A stretch of DNA of 64,000 nucleotides. Source: Acidovorax sp. GW101-3H11 (lineage in GTDB: Bacteria > Pseudomonadota > Gammaproteobacteria > Burkholderiales > Burkholderiaceae_C). A program made the position numbers and the translations under genes. Of the stretch, positions 8,286 through 17,119 are shown piece after piece (the stretch's first letter is position 1; each line of letters starts with the position of its first letter). The notes below the pieces were generated by a model. The model searched no databases. It was not told where the DNA came from and was given only the letters and a program-made list of their open reading frames with translations. Where the stretch lies: positions 62,001 to 126,000 of the forward strand of contig NZ_LUKZ01000025.1 in NCBI RefSeq assembly GCF_001633105.1, in the 5' to 3' direction.

Positions 8286-9815
8286 TCAGAGAAGACCGTC
8301 CCACAGCGAGAACCGCGCAGGCTCCGGGTGGGGCGCACACGCAGGCGACGCCACGCCGAACCGCTGAACCAGCGGTTGCACGCCCGCGTACGGCGCCCAT
8401 CCGGGGTCGCCCCATTGTGCAAACGCCACCCAGCCCTGGTGCATGGTCGCAGCCAGCGCGGTGGGTGGCCTGGGCCCTGTCAGTTCCTGCCCCGTGGCGG
8501 TGTGGAGGTTGCCGAAAACAAACGGCAGCTCTACCCCATGCGCCGCCCCCAGGCGCCCCCGCCACTGCGGCGAAGGCCAGGCGAATTCGTAGGCATGGGC
8601 ACTGCGGGCCCAGCGGCTGGCCAGCGCTGCAATGCGCTGGGCGGGCACGCGGTAGTAAAAGTCGGACTGCAGGGCACACAGCAGCTCGCCGGGCGTTGGG
8701 GGGGTGGGCGGCAAGGTGGTGCGCAGGGCCTGCACCGCGTCCGCGCCCAAACCCACCTCCTGCGCAAAAGCCAGCACCTGCGCCTCGGTCACGCGGTCCA
8801 TCGCGCCGCCCGGCACGTGGTACAGGCGCATCTCCTCAGCATTGCTGCCCACCAGCACCTGCAGGTCTGGCGGGTGCGCCGCCCACTGCTGCGCCAGCGC
8901 CTGCAGCGGCGGCGCAACAAGCACCTGCCCGTCCACCACGGGCCGCAGGGGAAAGAAGTTGCGGATGCCCAGGCCGTGTTGCTGCCGCAGGGCCGGGTCT
9001 GCCGCGAGGCGGTGCACCGCGTGCAGCACGGCTGGCCGGGCTGCTGCACCCAGCGCAGCCAGGGAAGGCGCCACCCCCACCAGTGCAGCCACAGCGCGGC
9101 GTGCAGCGGCGGCCTCTTGCAGGGTCTGGCAGGCCACGCTCGGGCTCTGCAAGATGGCGCGCAACAAGAGCCCACGCGATGCGGGCATGCCCAGCACACA
9201 GGCCAGTGCGCCCGCACCGGCCGACTGGCCGAACACCGTGACCTGCGCCGGGTCGCCGCCCCAGGCGGAGATGTGCTCGCGCACCCATTGCAGCGCGGCC
9301 AACAGGTCCAGCAGGCCGCGATTGGCGGGCGCTGCGCCGCCCCGCGAACCAGCCTCACCCTCGTCCTCGAAATGCAGAAATCCATCGATGCCCAAGCGGT
9401 ACTGCAGCGACACAAACACCACGCCCTGGCGCGCAAACGACGCCCCGTCGTACAGCGGCTCGCTGGCCGCGCCGCGAAAGAAGCCGCCGCCATGCACCCA
9501 CACCATCACGGGCAGGCAGGCGCCGGGCTCCGCAGGCGGGGCCCATACGTTGACGGCCAGGCAATCGTCGCCCCCCAGCATGGACGCATCCGCACGCGCG
9601 GTGCGGGGCAGCTGCGGTGCCATCGGCGCAAACTCGGTGGCATTACGCACGCCAAGCCACGGCGATGCAGGCACCGGCGCCGCAAAGCGCAAAGTGCCGC
9701 TCGGCGCCTGCGCATACCGCACACCCCGGAACACGCGCACGCCCTGCTCCCACAGGCCACGCAGCTGCCCGCCGTGGGGCAGCGTGACCTGCGGCGCTGC
9801 TGTGCCCACCGTCAT
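8286..9815 (-). CDS. Type-B carboxylesterase
   Basis: A 509-residue alpha/beta hydrolase of the carboxylesterase/cholinesterase family, which cleaves carboxylic esters. The nucleophile elbow is VFGQSAGAGAL with Ser198, the oxyanion hole is HGGGF at 108-112, and the family opening VRVFRGVRYAQAPSGTLRF and disulfide-region DDCLAVNVWAP are in place. The acid and histidine lie in the C-terminal half (a candidate is AHGVELPFVFG). The start ATG at 9815 overlaps the stop of the Bug receptor gene, so the pair is translationally coupled. This suggests the esterase processes, or releases, the acid that the receptor binds. No signal peptide is visible, so it is probably cytoplasmic. Confidence 0.9.
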   Translation of the reverse strand: MTVGTAAPQVTLPHGGQLRGLWEQGVRVFRGVRYAQAPSGTLRFAAPVPASPWLGVRNATEFAPMAPQLPRTARADASMLGGDDCLAVNVWAPPAEPGACLPVMVWVHGGGFFRGAASEPLYDGASFARQGVVFVSLQYRLGIDGFLHFEDEGEAGSRGGAAPANRGLLDLLAALQWVREHISAWGGDPAQVTVFGQSAGAGALACVLGMPASRGLLLRAILQSPSVACQTLQEAAAARRAVAALVGVAPSLAALGAAARPAVLHAVHRLAADPALRQQHGLGIRNFFPLRPVVDGQVLVAPPLQALAQQWAAHPPDLQVLVGSNAEEMRLYHVPGGAMDRVTEAQVLAFAQEVGLGADAVQALRTTLPPTPPTPGELLCALQSDFYYRVPAQRIAALASRWARSAHAYEFAWPSPQWRGRLGAAHGVELPFVFGNLHTATGQELTGPRPPTALAATMHQGWVAFAQWGDPGWAPYAGVQPLVQRFGVASPACAPHPEPARFSLWDGLL

Positions 9816-10810
9816 TCCGTGGCCAGGCCCAGCTTGTCGATCAGCGGACGCCACACGGCCGCATCGCGGGCCGCCCAGGTGCGGGCATCGCCGGGTGCTG
9901 AGTGGGTCAGCGTGACGTTCATCGCTTCCAGGCGGGACTTGTACTGCGCATCACCACCCCGGCATTTTTCGGTGACGGTATTGAGCCGGTTCAACAGCTC
10001 GGGCGGCGTGCCTGCCTTGGCCACCACCGCGATCCACGCAGGCCGCGCCAGGTCGCTGGCGGCGGGCAGGGCTTCGGCGATGGTGGGCACATCGGGCAGC
10101 AGCGCCGAACGCTGCGCACCAAACAGCGCCAGCGGCACCAGCTTGCCCGCCTTGACCTGCGCTGCCGCCGTGCCAATCACCAGCGTCATCGCATGGATCT
10201 GCTGGCCCATGAGCGCAGTCAGGCCCGCGCCCTCGCCCACAAAGGGCACATGGGTGCCGGGCACGCCCAGTTTCTCGACGAGCGCAGAGGTCAGCAGGTG
10301 CGCTGGGCTGCCCTTGCCCGGCGACCCGAAGTTGATACCGCCCGGCGTGGAGCGCGCCAGCTTCTGCAGATCCGCCAAGCTCGCAATGCCCTGCCCTGCT
10401 GGCACGGCCAGCACCAGGGGCGATGTGCCTAGCACGGCCACACCGTCAAAGTCGTGTTGCGGGTCATACGGCGGCTGCTTGTAGACATAGGGCGTGATCG
10501 TCATCTGCGACATGCCGATGCTCAGCAGGCTGTAGCCGTCGGCAGGCTGGGACTTGAGGTAGTTGATGGCCAGGATGCCATTGGCCCCGGGCTTGTTCTG
10601 CACCACCACGGCCTGGCCCAGCTCGCGCGCGGCGCAGTCGGCCCACACGCGCGTCATCGCGTCCGAGCCGCTGCCGGGCGGTTGCTGGGCGATGAGCTGG
10701 ATGGGCTTGGCGGGGTAGCCGCCCGGCTGCTGCGCCTGGGCGCCACCGGCCAGACAAGCGAGTGCGGCGAGCGCGACCGTGCGTGAAACGCGCGTAAATG
10801 CTGAGGTCAT
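9812..10810 (-). CDS. Bug-family tripartite tricarboxylate transporter receptor
   Basis: A 332-residue periplasmic solute-binding protein of the Bug/TctC family, abundant in Burkholderiales, which captures carboxylates and similar acids. The signal peptide ends in GGAQAQQ near residue 27. The mature protein opens with YPAKPIQLIAQQPPGSGSDAMTR and has the family segments VVVQNKPGANGILA and INFGSPGKGSPAH. The ATG at 10810 has a ggagaca ribosome site. No TctA/TctB membrane genes are adjacent, which is common for Bug genes. The downstream esterase is coupled by ATGA, and a TetR gene lies immediately upstream on the same strand. Confidence 0.9.
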   Translation of the reverse strand: MTSAFTRVSRTVALAALACLAGGAQAQQPGGYPAKPIQLIAQQPPGSGSDAMTRVWADCAARELGQAVVVQNKPGANGILAINYLKSQPADGYSLLSIGMSQMTITPYVYKQPPYDPQHDFDGVAVLGTSPLVLAVPAGQGIASLADLQKLARSTPGGINFGSPGKGSPAHLLTSALVEKLGVPGTHVPFVGEGAGLTALMGQQIHAMTLVIGTAAAQVKAGKLVPLALFGAQRSALLPDVPTIAEALPAASDLARPAWIAVVAKAGTPPELLNRLNTVTEKCRGGDAQYKSRLEAMNVTLTHSAPGDARTWAARDAAVWRPLIDKLGLATE

Positions 10811-10906
10811 GGTGTGTCTCCTAGTGATTTTTTTCGATGGATGTACGCATTGCGTGGCGTGCAGGCGGGAGATGCCGCACACCACAACAAGCAGACAAAT
10901 GGGGGA

Positions 10907-11581
10907 TCAGCGGCGGCGTGTGCGCGCCTTTGAAGGCACAACTACGGCTTCGCACCGGGTGGCGATCCAGTCGGCCAGGCAACCCAGCTGCGCCTGCTGG
11001 GCGGCATCGGGCGCTGACGCCAGTGCGGGCGCAAACAACTGCAGCATCCCCAGCCCACGCAACGACGACAGCACCAGGCCCAGCAGGCCATCGCGGTCGG
11101 GTTCTGCCGCCAGCTCGGGGAAGGCCGTGAAGAAGCCTTCGTGCATGCGCGCCTGCACACTCTGGCGCAGCTCGGCAATGTGGCCCAGCACCTCGGGCTG
11201 GTTGCGGCAGCCCAGATAGATGTTCCACGCCACGATGAAGCGCGGCTGGGCATAGACCAGGCGCCACACCGCCTGCACAAACGTTGTTGCTCGCTCGCGC
11301 ACTGGCAGCGCGGGGCTGGGCCAGAGTTCGCCCGAGCGCACGGTGGACTCGATCAGCTCGCTGAGCACGTTCATCATCAGCACCGCCTTCGACTCGAAGT
11401 GATGCTGCACCGCGCCCGAGGTCATGCCCGCCGACTTGGCCAGCTCGTGGATGGACATCTCCTCCAGGCTTCGGTGCTGGATCACGTCGATGGCCGTGGC
11501 GATGAGGTGCTGGCGCGTGGCGGCGCTGCGCTCGGCATGGGTGCGGCGCGCCCCGGCCTTGGGGGAAACACGGTGGTTCAT
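10907..11581 (-). CDS. TetR-family transcriptional regulator
   Basis: A 224-residue repressor. The N-terminal helix-turn-helix spans about residues 20-65 and reads ATRQHLIATAIDVIQHRS then IHELAKSAGMTSGAVQHHFESK, the classic TetR recognition region. The rest is a helical ligand domain. It lies between the Bug/esterase pair (same strand, downstream) and a divergent FAD-linked oxidase, so either or both could be targets. A palindrome directly upstream of its start is a good operator candidate. The inducer is unknown. Confidence 0.9.
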   Translation of the reverse strand: MNHRVSPKAGARRTHAERSAATRQHLIATAIDVIQHRSLEEMSIHELAKSAGMTSGAVQHHFESKAVLMMNVLSELIESTVRSGELWPSPALPVRERATTFVQAVWRLVYAQPRFIVAWNIYLGCRNQPEVLGHIAELRQSVQARMHEGFFTAFPELAAEPDRDGLLGLVLSSLRGLGMLQLFAPALASAPDAAQQAQLGCLADWIATRCEAVVVPSKARTRRR

Positions 11582-11595
11582 GGCGCTTTCACAAT

Positions 11596-11617
11596 ATACA
11601 TTTCGAACGTAATGTAT
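11596..11617. promoter_or_regulatory. Candidate TetR operator
   Basis: Perfect 7-base inverted repeat, atacatt at 11596-11602 and aatgtat at 11611-11617, around an 8-base centre tcgaacgt. It starts 15 bases upstream of the TetR start codon, inside the space shared with the divergent FAD oxidase gene. The AT-rich composition contrasts with its surroundings. Size and position suit a TetR dimer. Confidence 0.5.
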
Positions 11618-11751
11618 TTATGCGAGCGCCGACCCACAAGCCCGTGAATACCCGCATCCCCGAGCAGGCCCAAGTTGGATCACCGAGAGCCCTTGCACGG
11701 GGCCGAACCTAGAATGCTTCTCACTGACCGCACCCACCGGAGACACACACC

Positions 11752-13176
11752 ATGAACGCCCCCACCGCTGCCGCCCACCTGCTGCCCGAAATCAAACTGC
11801 GCGATGTGCCCCAGGCCCTCATTGATGCGCTGCAGGCACGCTTCGGCGCGCAGTGCTCGCTGGCCCAGGCCGTGCGCGAGCAGCACGGGCGCGACGAGGG
11901 CTCGCTGCAGGCCCCGCCGCCCAGCGCCGTGGTGTTTGCCGAAAGCACGCAGGATGTGGCCGACGCGGTGAAGCTGGCCAGCCAGTACGAAGTGCCCGTG
12001 ATCCCCTACGGCGCAGGCTCGTCGCTCGAAGGCCATCTGCTGGCCGTGCAGGGCGGCATCAGCATCGACGTGAGCCGCATGAACCAGGTGCTCAGCATCA
12101 ACGCCGAAGACCTCACGGTGACGGTGCAACCCGGCATCACGCGCAAGGCCTTGAACGAAGCCATCAAGGACACCGGCCTGTTCTTCCCCATCGACCCCGG
12201 CGCCGACGCGAGCATCGGCGGCATGTGCGCCACGCGCGCCAGCGGCACCAATGCCGTGCGCTACGGCACCATGCGCGAGAACGTGCTGGCGCTGGAGGTG
12301 GTGACCGCCAGCGGCGAAGTCATCCACACCGGCACGCGTGCCAAGAAGAGCAGCGCGGGCTACGACCTGACCCGCCTGATGGTGGGCAGCGAAGGCACGC
12401 TGGGCATCATGACCGAGATCACCGTGCGCCTGTACCCGCTGCCCGAAGCCGTGAGCGCCGCCATCTGCTCCTTCCCCAGCATCGAAGCGGCCGTGCGCAC
12501 CACCATCCAGACCATCCAGATCGGTGTGCCGATTGCGCGCGTGGAACTCATCGACCACCACACCGTGCGCATGGTGAACGCGCACAGCAAGCTGACCCTG
12601 CGCGAGGAGCCCATGCTGCTCATGGAGTTCCACGGCTCACCCGCCAGCGTGAAGGAGCAGGCCGAGATGGTGCAGGACATCGCCAGCGAATTCGGCGGCC
12701 AGGCCTTTGAATGGGCCAGCACGCCCGAGGAACGCACCCGCCTGTGGACCGCGCGGCACAACGCCTACTTTGCCGCCGTGCAAAGCCGCCCCGGCTGCCG
12801 CGCCATCAGCACCGACACCTGCGTGCCCATCAGCCGCCTGGCCGACTGCCTGCTCGAATCGGTGGACGAGGTGGAAGCCAGCGGCATCCCCTACTTCCTC
12901 GTCGGCCACGTGGGCGACGGCAACTTCCACTTCGGCTACCTCATCGACCCGAACAGCGCCGAAGAGCGCACCAAGGCCGAAGCCATGAACCACACGCTGG
13001 TGGCCCGCGCCCTCAGCATGGGCGGCACCTGCACCGGCGAGCATGGCGTGGGCGTCCACAAGATGGGCTTTTTGCTGGACGAGACCGGTACCGGCGCGGT
13101 GGACATGATGCGCGCGATCAAGCGTGCGCTGGACCCGAAGAACATCCTGAACCCGGGGAAGATATTCGCCCTGTGA
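11752..13176 (+). CDS. FAD-binding oxidase, D-lactate dehydrogenase (cytochrome)/GlcD-like
   Basis: A 474-residue flavoprotein of the vanillyl-alcohol oxidase fold, closest in appearance to D-lactate/D-2-hydroxyacid dehydrogenases that pass electrons to the respiratory chain. The FAD (PCMH) domain occupies the first half, with VIPYGAGSSLEGH, DPGADASIGGMCATRASGTNAVRYG and MVGSEGTLGIMTEIT. The C-terminal substrate domain has GHVGDGNFHF, CTGEHGVGVHKMGFL and the usual end NPGKIF. The ATG at 11752 follows ggagac. It is divergent from the TetR gene. The exact 2-hydroxyacid cannot be read from sequence. An AT-rich repeat begins right after the stop. Confidence 0.9.
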   Translation: MNAPTAAAHLLPEIKLRDVPQALIDALQARFGAQCSLAQAVREQHGRDEGSLQAPPPSAVVFAESTQDVADAVKLASQYEVPVIPYGAGSSLEGHLLAVQGGISIDVSRMNQVLSINAEDLTVTVQPGITRKALNEAIKDTGLFFPIDPGADASIGGMCATRASGTNAVRYGTMRENVLALEVVTASGEVIHTGTRAKKSSAGYDLTRLMVGSEGTLGIMTEITVRLYPLPEAVSAAICSFPSIEAAVRTTIQTIQIGVPIARVELIDHHTVRMVNAHSKLTLREEPMLLMEFHGSPASVKEQAEMVQDIASEFGGQAFEWASTPEERTRLWTARHNAYFAAVQSRPGCRAISTDTCVPISRLADCLLESVDEVEASGIPYFLVGHVGDGNFHFGYLIDPNSAEERTKAEAMNHTLVARALSMGGTCTGEHGVGVHKMGFLLDETGTGAVDMMRAIKRALDPKNILNPGKIFAL

Positions 13177-13178
13177 TT

Positions 13179-13242
13179 GCTATTTAATTGATAGCCATAA
13201 ACACAATACCATCAGGCGCAAGCGGCCATTTTTTCTTGTATC
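13179..13242 (+). repeat. AT-rich gene-end repeat, copy 2
   Basis: Starts 2 bases after the FAD oxidase stop codon. It has the inverted pair gctatttaattgatagc at the AT-rich end, a gc-rich middle (aggcgcaagcgg), and ccattttttcttg at the other end. The layout is the same as in the copies near 20.7 and 55.6 kb. Confidence 0.65.
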
Positions 13243-13324
13243 CCGGTAGCACACTGCCGGCAGCCGGGCGCGCAAGCCCACCTCGCCCGTCCCCGTGGGC
13301 CCTGCCCATGCAGGGACGCACACC

Positions 13325-14179
13325 ATGACCACCCCCGAAGCCGTGATTGCTTCGTACCTGGACCACATCCAGGACGAAGCGTTTATCGAAGCAGCCCTGG
13401 CGCGCCACGGCGCGGCGGCGCTGGTGGATGCCGCCGTCCGCCTCGTGCGCAGCCCGGAGACGGAGCAGTTCGATGACGCGGTCCTGTTCGTCCGTGACGT
13501 CTCCATCGGTCTTTTTCGGCAAGAGATCACGCAGGCATTTCGCGCGCTGCTCCCAGGCTCAGGCCTGTTCGACGCACTCGACCGGTGCCTGCGCGCGCCC
13601 GCTTTTCATCTGCGCTCCCAGGCAGCCTACACGTTTGGAAAACTGAGCTACCCCGACAACGCAGACCGTCTTATCCGTGTTCTGGAGGAGCGGCGCGATG
13701 CAGACCCACTGCTGCCCCCCCAGCTCCTGTTCGAGATCCGCTGGCTGAAGTGGGACGACGAGGCCCATTGGCGGCGCATCCAGTGGCTCGCCGAAGCGCC
13801 CGAGGGTGTCTGCCGATGGGCGGCGCTGCAGGCGATTGAAGACACGACCCCCTGCCCGCCCGGAGGCCCCATCGACGCACTGCTGGCCACTCTGCAGCAC
13901 GACCGTTTTGACTACCTCCGGGCCGAGGCTACCTGCCTGCGGAACACGTTGAAGCGACAAGCCCTCACACCCCAAGAGCCAATGGCCGCTGAGCACCTGC
14001 AAGCGCTGCTACACGGCAATGGACCGGCGGAGCAGGCCGCAGCCGACCACACGCCCATGGCGTTTCGCGACCTTTCCATCCGCTTCTGGCACCACCACTC
14101 CGCCGCCGACTACACCCCCGCCGACCTGCTGGCCTTTCTGGCACGGCAGGTGCCATCGCAGGGCGGGAGCACGGTCTGA
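13325..14179 (+). CDS. HEAT-repeat-like protein of unknown function
   Basis: A 284-residue soluble, mostly helical protein. Pairs of helices recur, for example RSQAAYTFGKLSYPDNADRL, WAALQAIEDTTPCPPGGPID and YLRAEATCLRNTLKR, in the style of HEAT/PBS-lyase-type repeats that make protein-binding scaffolds. No catalytic motif or membrane segment is visible. The ATG at 13325 is chosen over an upstream in-frame GTG because the protein then begins MTTPEAVIASYLDHIQDEAF. The neighbours do not suggest a function. The HEAT assignment is from pattern alone. Confidence 0.65.
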   Translation: MTTPEAVIASYLDHIQDEAFIEAALARHGAAALVDAAVRLVRSPETEQFDDAVLFVRDVSIGLFRQEITQAFRALLPGSGLFDALDRCLRAPAFHLRSQAAYTFGKLSYPDNADRLIRVLEERRDADPLLPPQLLFEIRWLKWDDEAHWRRIQWLAEAPEGVCRWAALQAIEDTTPCPPGGPIDALLATLQHDRFDYLRAEATCLRNTLKRQALTPQEPMAAEHLQALLHGNGPAEQAAADHTPMAFRDLSIRFWHHHSAADYTPADLLAFLARQVPSQGGSTV

Positions 14180-14299
14180 CCACCGAGAACTTGGAAAACA
14201 GCGCCCCGATCCAGGAACGGCTTGTATCCTCCTGCTGCCACCCCGTTGTCAGCAACATCGCCTACGCTGTGCCCTGTCCGCAGCCCTCAATCGCACCCC

Positions 14300-14668
14300 A
14301 TGGCCACACGCTCTGTCCCCGCATTGCTTGAAGACATCCGCTTCCTCGGCGAAACGCAGTACGCCATCGTGCAGGCCGTGCGCGCCCTGGTGCTGCAGCC
14401 GCCGTTTGAAGCGCCCACGGAAGAGGTGAAGTACGGCGGCATTCTGTTTGCCGCGCAGGGGGTGTCGTTCTGCGGCGTGTTCGCCTACCAGGCGCATGTG
14501 TCGGTGGAGTTCGGGCAAGGCGCGCGCATCAGCGACCCCTTCGGCCACCTGGAGGGCGCGGGCAAGGGGCGCAGGCACCTGAAGCTGCGCTCCATCGACG
14601 ACCTGGCGCACAAGCAGCTGGCGCAGTACCTGCCGCTGGCGCTGGCGGCGGCGCAGGAAAACGCTTAG
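14300..14668 (+). CDS. DUF1801-family protein
   Basis: A 122-residue small cytoplasmic protein of the DUF1801 (YdhG-like) fold. Characteristic parts are LGETQYAIVQAVRALVL, EVKYGGILF in the position of the usual E-(ILM)-K-W-x-x-P segment, and HLKLRSIDDLAHKQLAQYL at the C-terminus. The function of this family is not established; related domains bind small ligands or iron-sulfur chaperone partners in other organisms. The ATG at 14300 gives the normal family length. There is no clear ribosome site. Confidence 0.65.
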   Translation: MATRSVPALLEDIRFLGETQYAIVQAVRALVLQPPFEAPTEEVKYGGILFAAQGVSFCGVFAYQAHVSVEFGQGARISDPFGHLEGAGKGRRHLKLRSIDDLAHKQLAQYLPLALAAAQENA

Positions 14669-14809
14669 AAGATCGCTGCCCGCCCCTGTTTCATTTTTCG
14701 ATGCTGGATCGGCGGGCAAAAGTCACGAACTCCGGTGGCGCGGTGCGGACACTAGCCCCCGTGCTGGCATAAGGTGAGCGACCCGGCCCCATCGATTGCT
14801 CCGCCTGCC

Positions 14810-15559
14810 ATGCACACTGTCATCCGCCCTCTGGTCTTGCTCATCGCCCTGGCGGGCGGCTTGTTTTTTGGCGCATTGCTCGTGGCGTCGCTGGCCCGGC
14901 CCGCATGGGTTGAGCAGACGGCCCGCACCATGATCCGGGTGCAGATCGAGAAAAAGACTGGCGCGCAGATCGCGGCGCTGGATGCGCGCTTTCTCGATGG
15001 CAAGGCCCGTGCACTGCTGCGCGAAGGTGAACGCGAGATCGCTGCCGCGCGCAGGGCGCTGACCGATGGCCTGCCCGCTCGCATCGCGGCCATCGCCGCA
15101 GAGATGGGCATCCCCGACTGTGAATGCCGCAAACGCCATGCCGAGCGCATGCAACTGCGGCTGGGCAGCCTGCAGCAGATGCAGGCGCAGCTCTCGGACC
15201 TCATCCGCACGCAGTACCTGGACACGGCCGACCAGTTGCTGCGCGAGCTGCGCATCTTCAGCGGCGCCAACGCGCTGGCCTTTGCCCTGCTGGGTGTGGC
15301 AGCATTGCGCCGCCCGGGCGCCCGCCTGCAACTGCTGCCCGCCACGGCCACGCTGCTGCTGGCCACCCTGGCCACGAGCGGGATGTATCTGTTCGGCCAA
15401 GACTGGTTGCACACCATCGTCTTCGGCGACTACATGGGCTGGGCGCTGCTGGGCTACATTGCGCTGGTCTACGCATGGCTGTGCGACCTGCTCTTCAACC
15501 GGGCGCAGCTGACAGCGCACCTGCTCAGCAGCGCGGGCGGTGCCGTATCACCGTGCTGA
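14810..15559 (+). CDS. Hypothetical membrane protein with periplasmic helical domain
   Basis: A 249-residue membrane protein. An N-terminal hydrophobic segment (PLVLLIALAGGLFFGALLVA) is followed by about 120 charged, helical residues (IEKKTGAQIAALDARF, then EREIAAARRALTDGLPARIAAIA), probably coiled coil, with a small cysteine pair CECR. Three more hydrophobic segments end the protein (for example YMGWALLGYIALVYAWLCDLLF). The layout recalls a sensor or scaffold, but no known domain is recognised. An alternative GTG start at 14774 would add 12 residues; neither start has a strong ribosome site. Confidence 0.65.
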   Translation: MHTVIRPLVLLIALAGGLFFGALLVASLARPAWVEQTARTMIRVQIEKKTGAQIAALDARFLDGKARALLREGEREIAAARRALTDGLPARIAAIAAEMGIPDCECRKRHAERMQLRLGSLQQMQAQLSDLIRTQYLDTADQLLRELRIFSGANALAFALLGVAALRRPGARLQLLPATATLLLATLATSGMYLFGQDWLHTIVFGDYMGWALLGYIALVYAWLCDLLFNRAQLTAHLLSSAGGAVSPC

Positions 15560-15584
15560 CCCACCCACCCCCTCCTTTTTTCCC

Positions 15585-16325
15585 ATGCGCATCGCCTTCG
15601 TCTCCGATATCCACGGCAACCTCGCGGCCCTTGAAGCGGTGGCGGCCGACATCAGCCGCCGGGGTGCCGACCTCGTGGTGAACCTGGGCGACAACCTCTC
15701 GGGCCCGCTGCTGCCGCGCGAGACGGCGCAATGGCTCATGGCGTCGGACTGGCTCTCGCTGGCGGGCAACCACGAGCGCCAGGTGCTGCAGCTGCGCCCA
15801 GGCCATGGCGGTGCATCAGACCAGTACGCGCATGCGCAACTGACTGAAGCGGAATTTGCCTGGATGCGCAGCCTGACCCACACCCTGCGTCTGGACGAAG
15901 ATGTGCTGCTGTGCCACGGCTCGCCGCGCAGCGACCATGAGTACCTGCTCGAAACGCTGGACGGCGCCACGGTGCGGGCAGCCACCTCCACCGAGATCGA
16001 CGAGCGCCTGTCAGGGCAATACGCCCCGCTGATTGCTTGTGGCCACACCCATGTGCCGCGCCAGGTGCGTCTGGGGGCAGGCGTCTTGCTGGTTAACCCC
16101 GGCAGCGTAGGCCTGCAGGCCTATGGCGACGACCAGCCTGTGGCGCACAAGGTCGAGAACGGCACGCCGGACGCGTGTTACGCCATCGCGGAGCGCACAG
16201 CGCAGGGCTGGCAGGTGGCGCACCACCGGGTGCCGTATGACCACGAGCCCATGGCACTGTTGGCGCAAAGGAATGGCAGGCCCGAGTGGGCCCACGCGCT
16301 GCGCACGGGCCTCATGCCGGTGTAA
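15585..16325 (+). CDS. Metallophosphoesterase, YfcE/MJ0936-like
   Basis: A 246-residue calcineurin-like phosphoesterase. The dinuclear metal site is fully present: DIH (Asp8, His10), GDN (Asp36, Asn37), GNHE (Asn62, His63), a lone His in LLCHGSP, and GHTHVP near residue 160. The fold matches the Metallophos_2 group, whose members cleave phosphodiesters. The ATG at 15585 places the first metal motif at the N-terminus as usual. The last 60 residues, with HKVENGTPDACYAIAE, are typical for this subfamily. The substrate is unknown. Confidence 0.85.
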   Translation: MRIAFVSDIHGNLAALEAVAADISRRGADLVVNLGDNLSGPLLPRETAQWLMASDWLSLAGNHERQVLQLRPGHGGASDQYAHAQLTEAEFAWMRSLTHTLRLDEDVLLCHGSPRSDHEYLLETLDGATVRAATSTEIDERLSGQYAPLIACGHTHVPRQVRLGAGVLLVNPGSVGLQAYGDDQPVAHKVENGTPDACYAIAERTAQGWQVAHHRVPYDHEPMALLAQRNGRPEWAHALRTGLMPV

Positions 16326-16354
16326 GCGCCTGTTCGAAAAAGAACTGCGCGCGG

Positions 16355-16699
16355 TCAGCCGTGCACCGCGCGGGAATCGGCGGGCGCCTGCGCCCGGTTG
16401 TTCAGGCCGTAGTCACGCACCACCGCCGCCACGCGCAGCCGGTAGTCGGCAAACACATGGTCGCGCCCAGCCGCCTGGGTGCTGCGGTGCGCCTCCTGCT
16501 GGCGCCAGCGGGCCACGGCCTCCTCGTCGCGCCAGAAGGACAGCGACAGCAGCTTGCCGGGTTCGCTCAAGCTCTCGAAGCGCTCGATGGAAACAAAGCC
16601 GTCGATCTGCGCCAGCAGCGGCTTGAGCGCTGCGGCAGCCTCCAGGTAGGCACCACGCTGGCCCGGCGCGGGCGTCACCTCGAAGATCACGGCCATCAT
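16355..16699 (-). CDS. Antibiotic biosynthesis monooxygenase (ABM)-fold protein
   Basis: A 114-residue ABM-fold protein (dimeric ferredoxin-like fold). The pattern [27 protein letters not shown], then [39 protein letters not shown], is the family core including the W-R-x-x-x-x-H segment. Members include quinol monooxygenases and heme-degrading enzymes, but many have no known reaction. Its start overlaps the NIPSNAP stop by ATGA, so the two are made together; both folds are dimeric alpha/beta barrels, which suggests a hetero-complex or shared substrate. Confidence 0.8.
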   Translation of the reverse strand: MMAVIFEVTPAPGQRGAYLEAAAALKPLLAQIDGFVSIERFESLSEPGKLLSLSFWRDEEAVARWRQQEAHRSTQAAGRDHVFADYRLRVAAVVRDYGLNNRAQAPADSRAVHG

Positions 16700-17040
16700 G
16701 TGGCGGTCCCCTGCGGGTGGGCGGGCAGGCCCAGCGTGCCTTCCACGGCCTGGGTGAAGCTGCGCTCCTCGCGCAGGATGAAGCGTTTCTCCTGTGCCAT
16801 CGCAAAGTTGGCGCGGCCTTCGGGGTCCGCGCGCAGGCGGGTGCGGTAGGCCTCGTAGGCGGCCAGCGAATCAAAGCCGATCAAACCCCAGGCCTCGTAG
16901 TTGCTGCCTTCGTGCGGCAAGAAGTAGCCCAGCAGGTGGCCGCCGCAGCGGGGAATGATCTGGCCCCAGCGGCGCGCGTATTCGGCAAACGCATCGCGTT
17001 GGAAGGGGTCGATGTCGTAGCGGATGAAGCAGGTGATCAT
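16696..17040 (-). CDS. NIPSNAP-family protein
   Basis: A 114-residue NIPSNAP-fold protein (dimeric alpha/beta barrel). The core reads [57 protein letters not shown] and [14 protein letters not shown], all in family order. The molecular function of NIPSNAP proteins in bacteria is not settled. The gene is the first of a two-gene unit with an ABM-fold protein and is divergent from an ArsR-type regulator 79 bases away, which probably controls it. Confidence 0.85.
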   Translation of the reverse strand: MITCFIRYDIDPFQRDAFAEYARRWGQIIPRCGGHLLGYFLPHEGSNYEAWGLIGFDSLAAYEAYRTRLRADPEGRANFAMAQEKRFILREERSFTQAVEGTLGLPAHPQGTAT

Positions 17041-17119
17041 GGTGTTCCAAAGTCTGGGGTTGGCAAGGGCTTCACGATAGGCCGTTGACGGGCACAGATG
17101 GTTCGCCCAAGATCGAACC

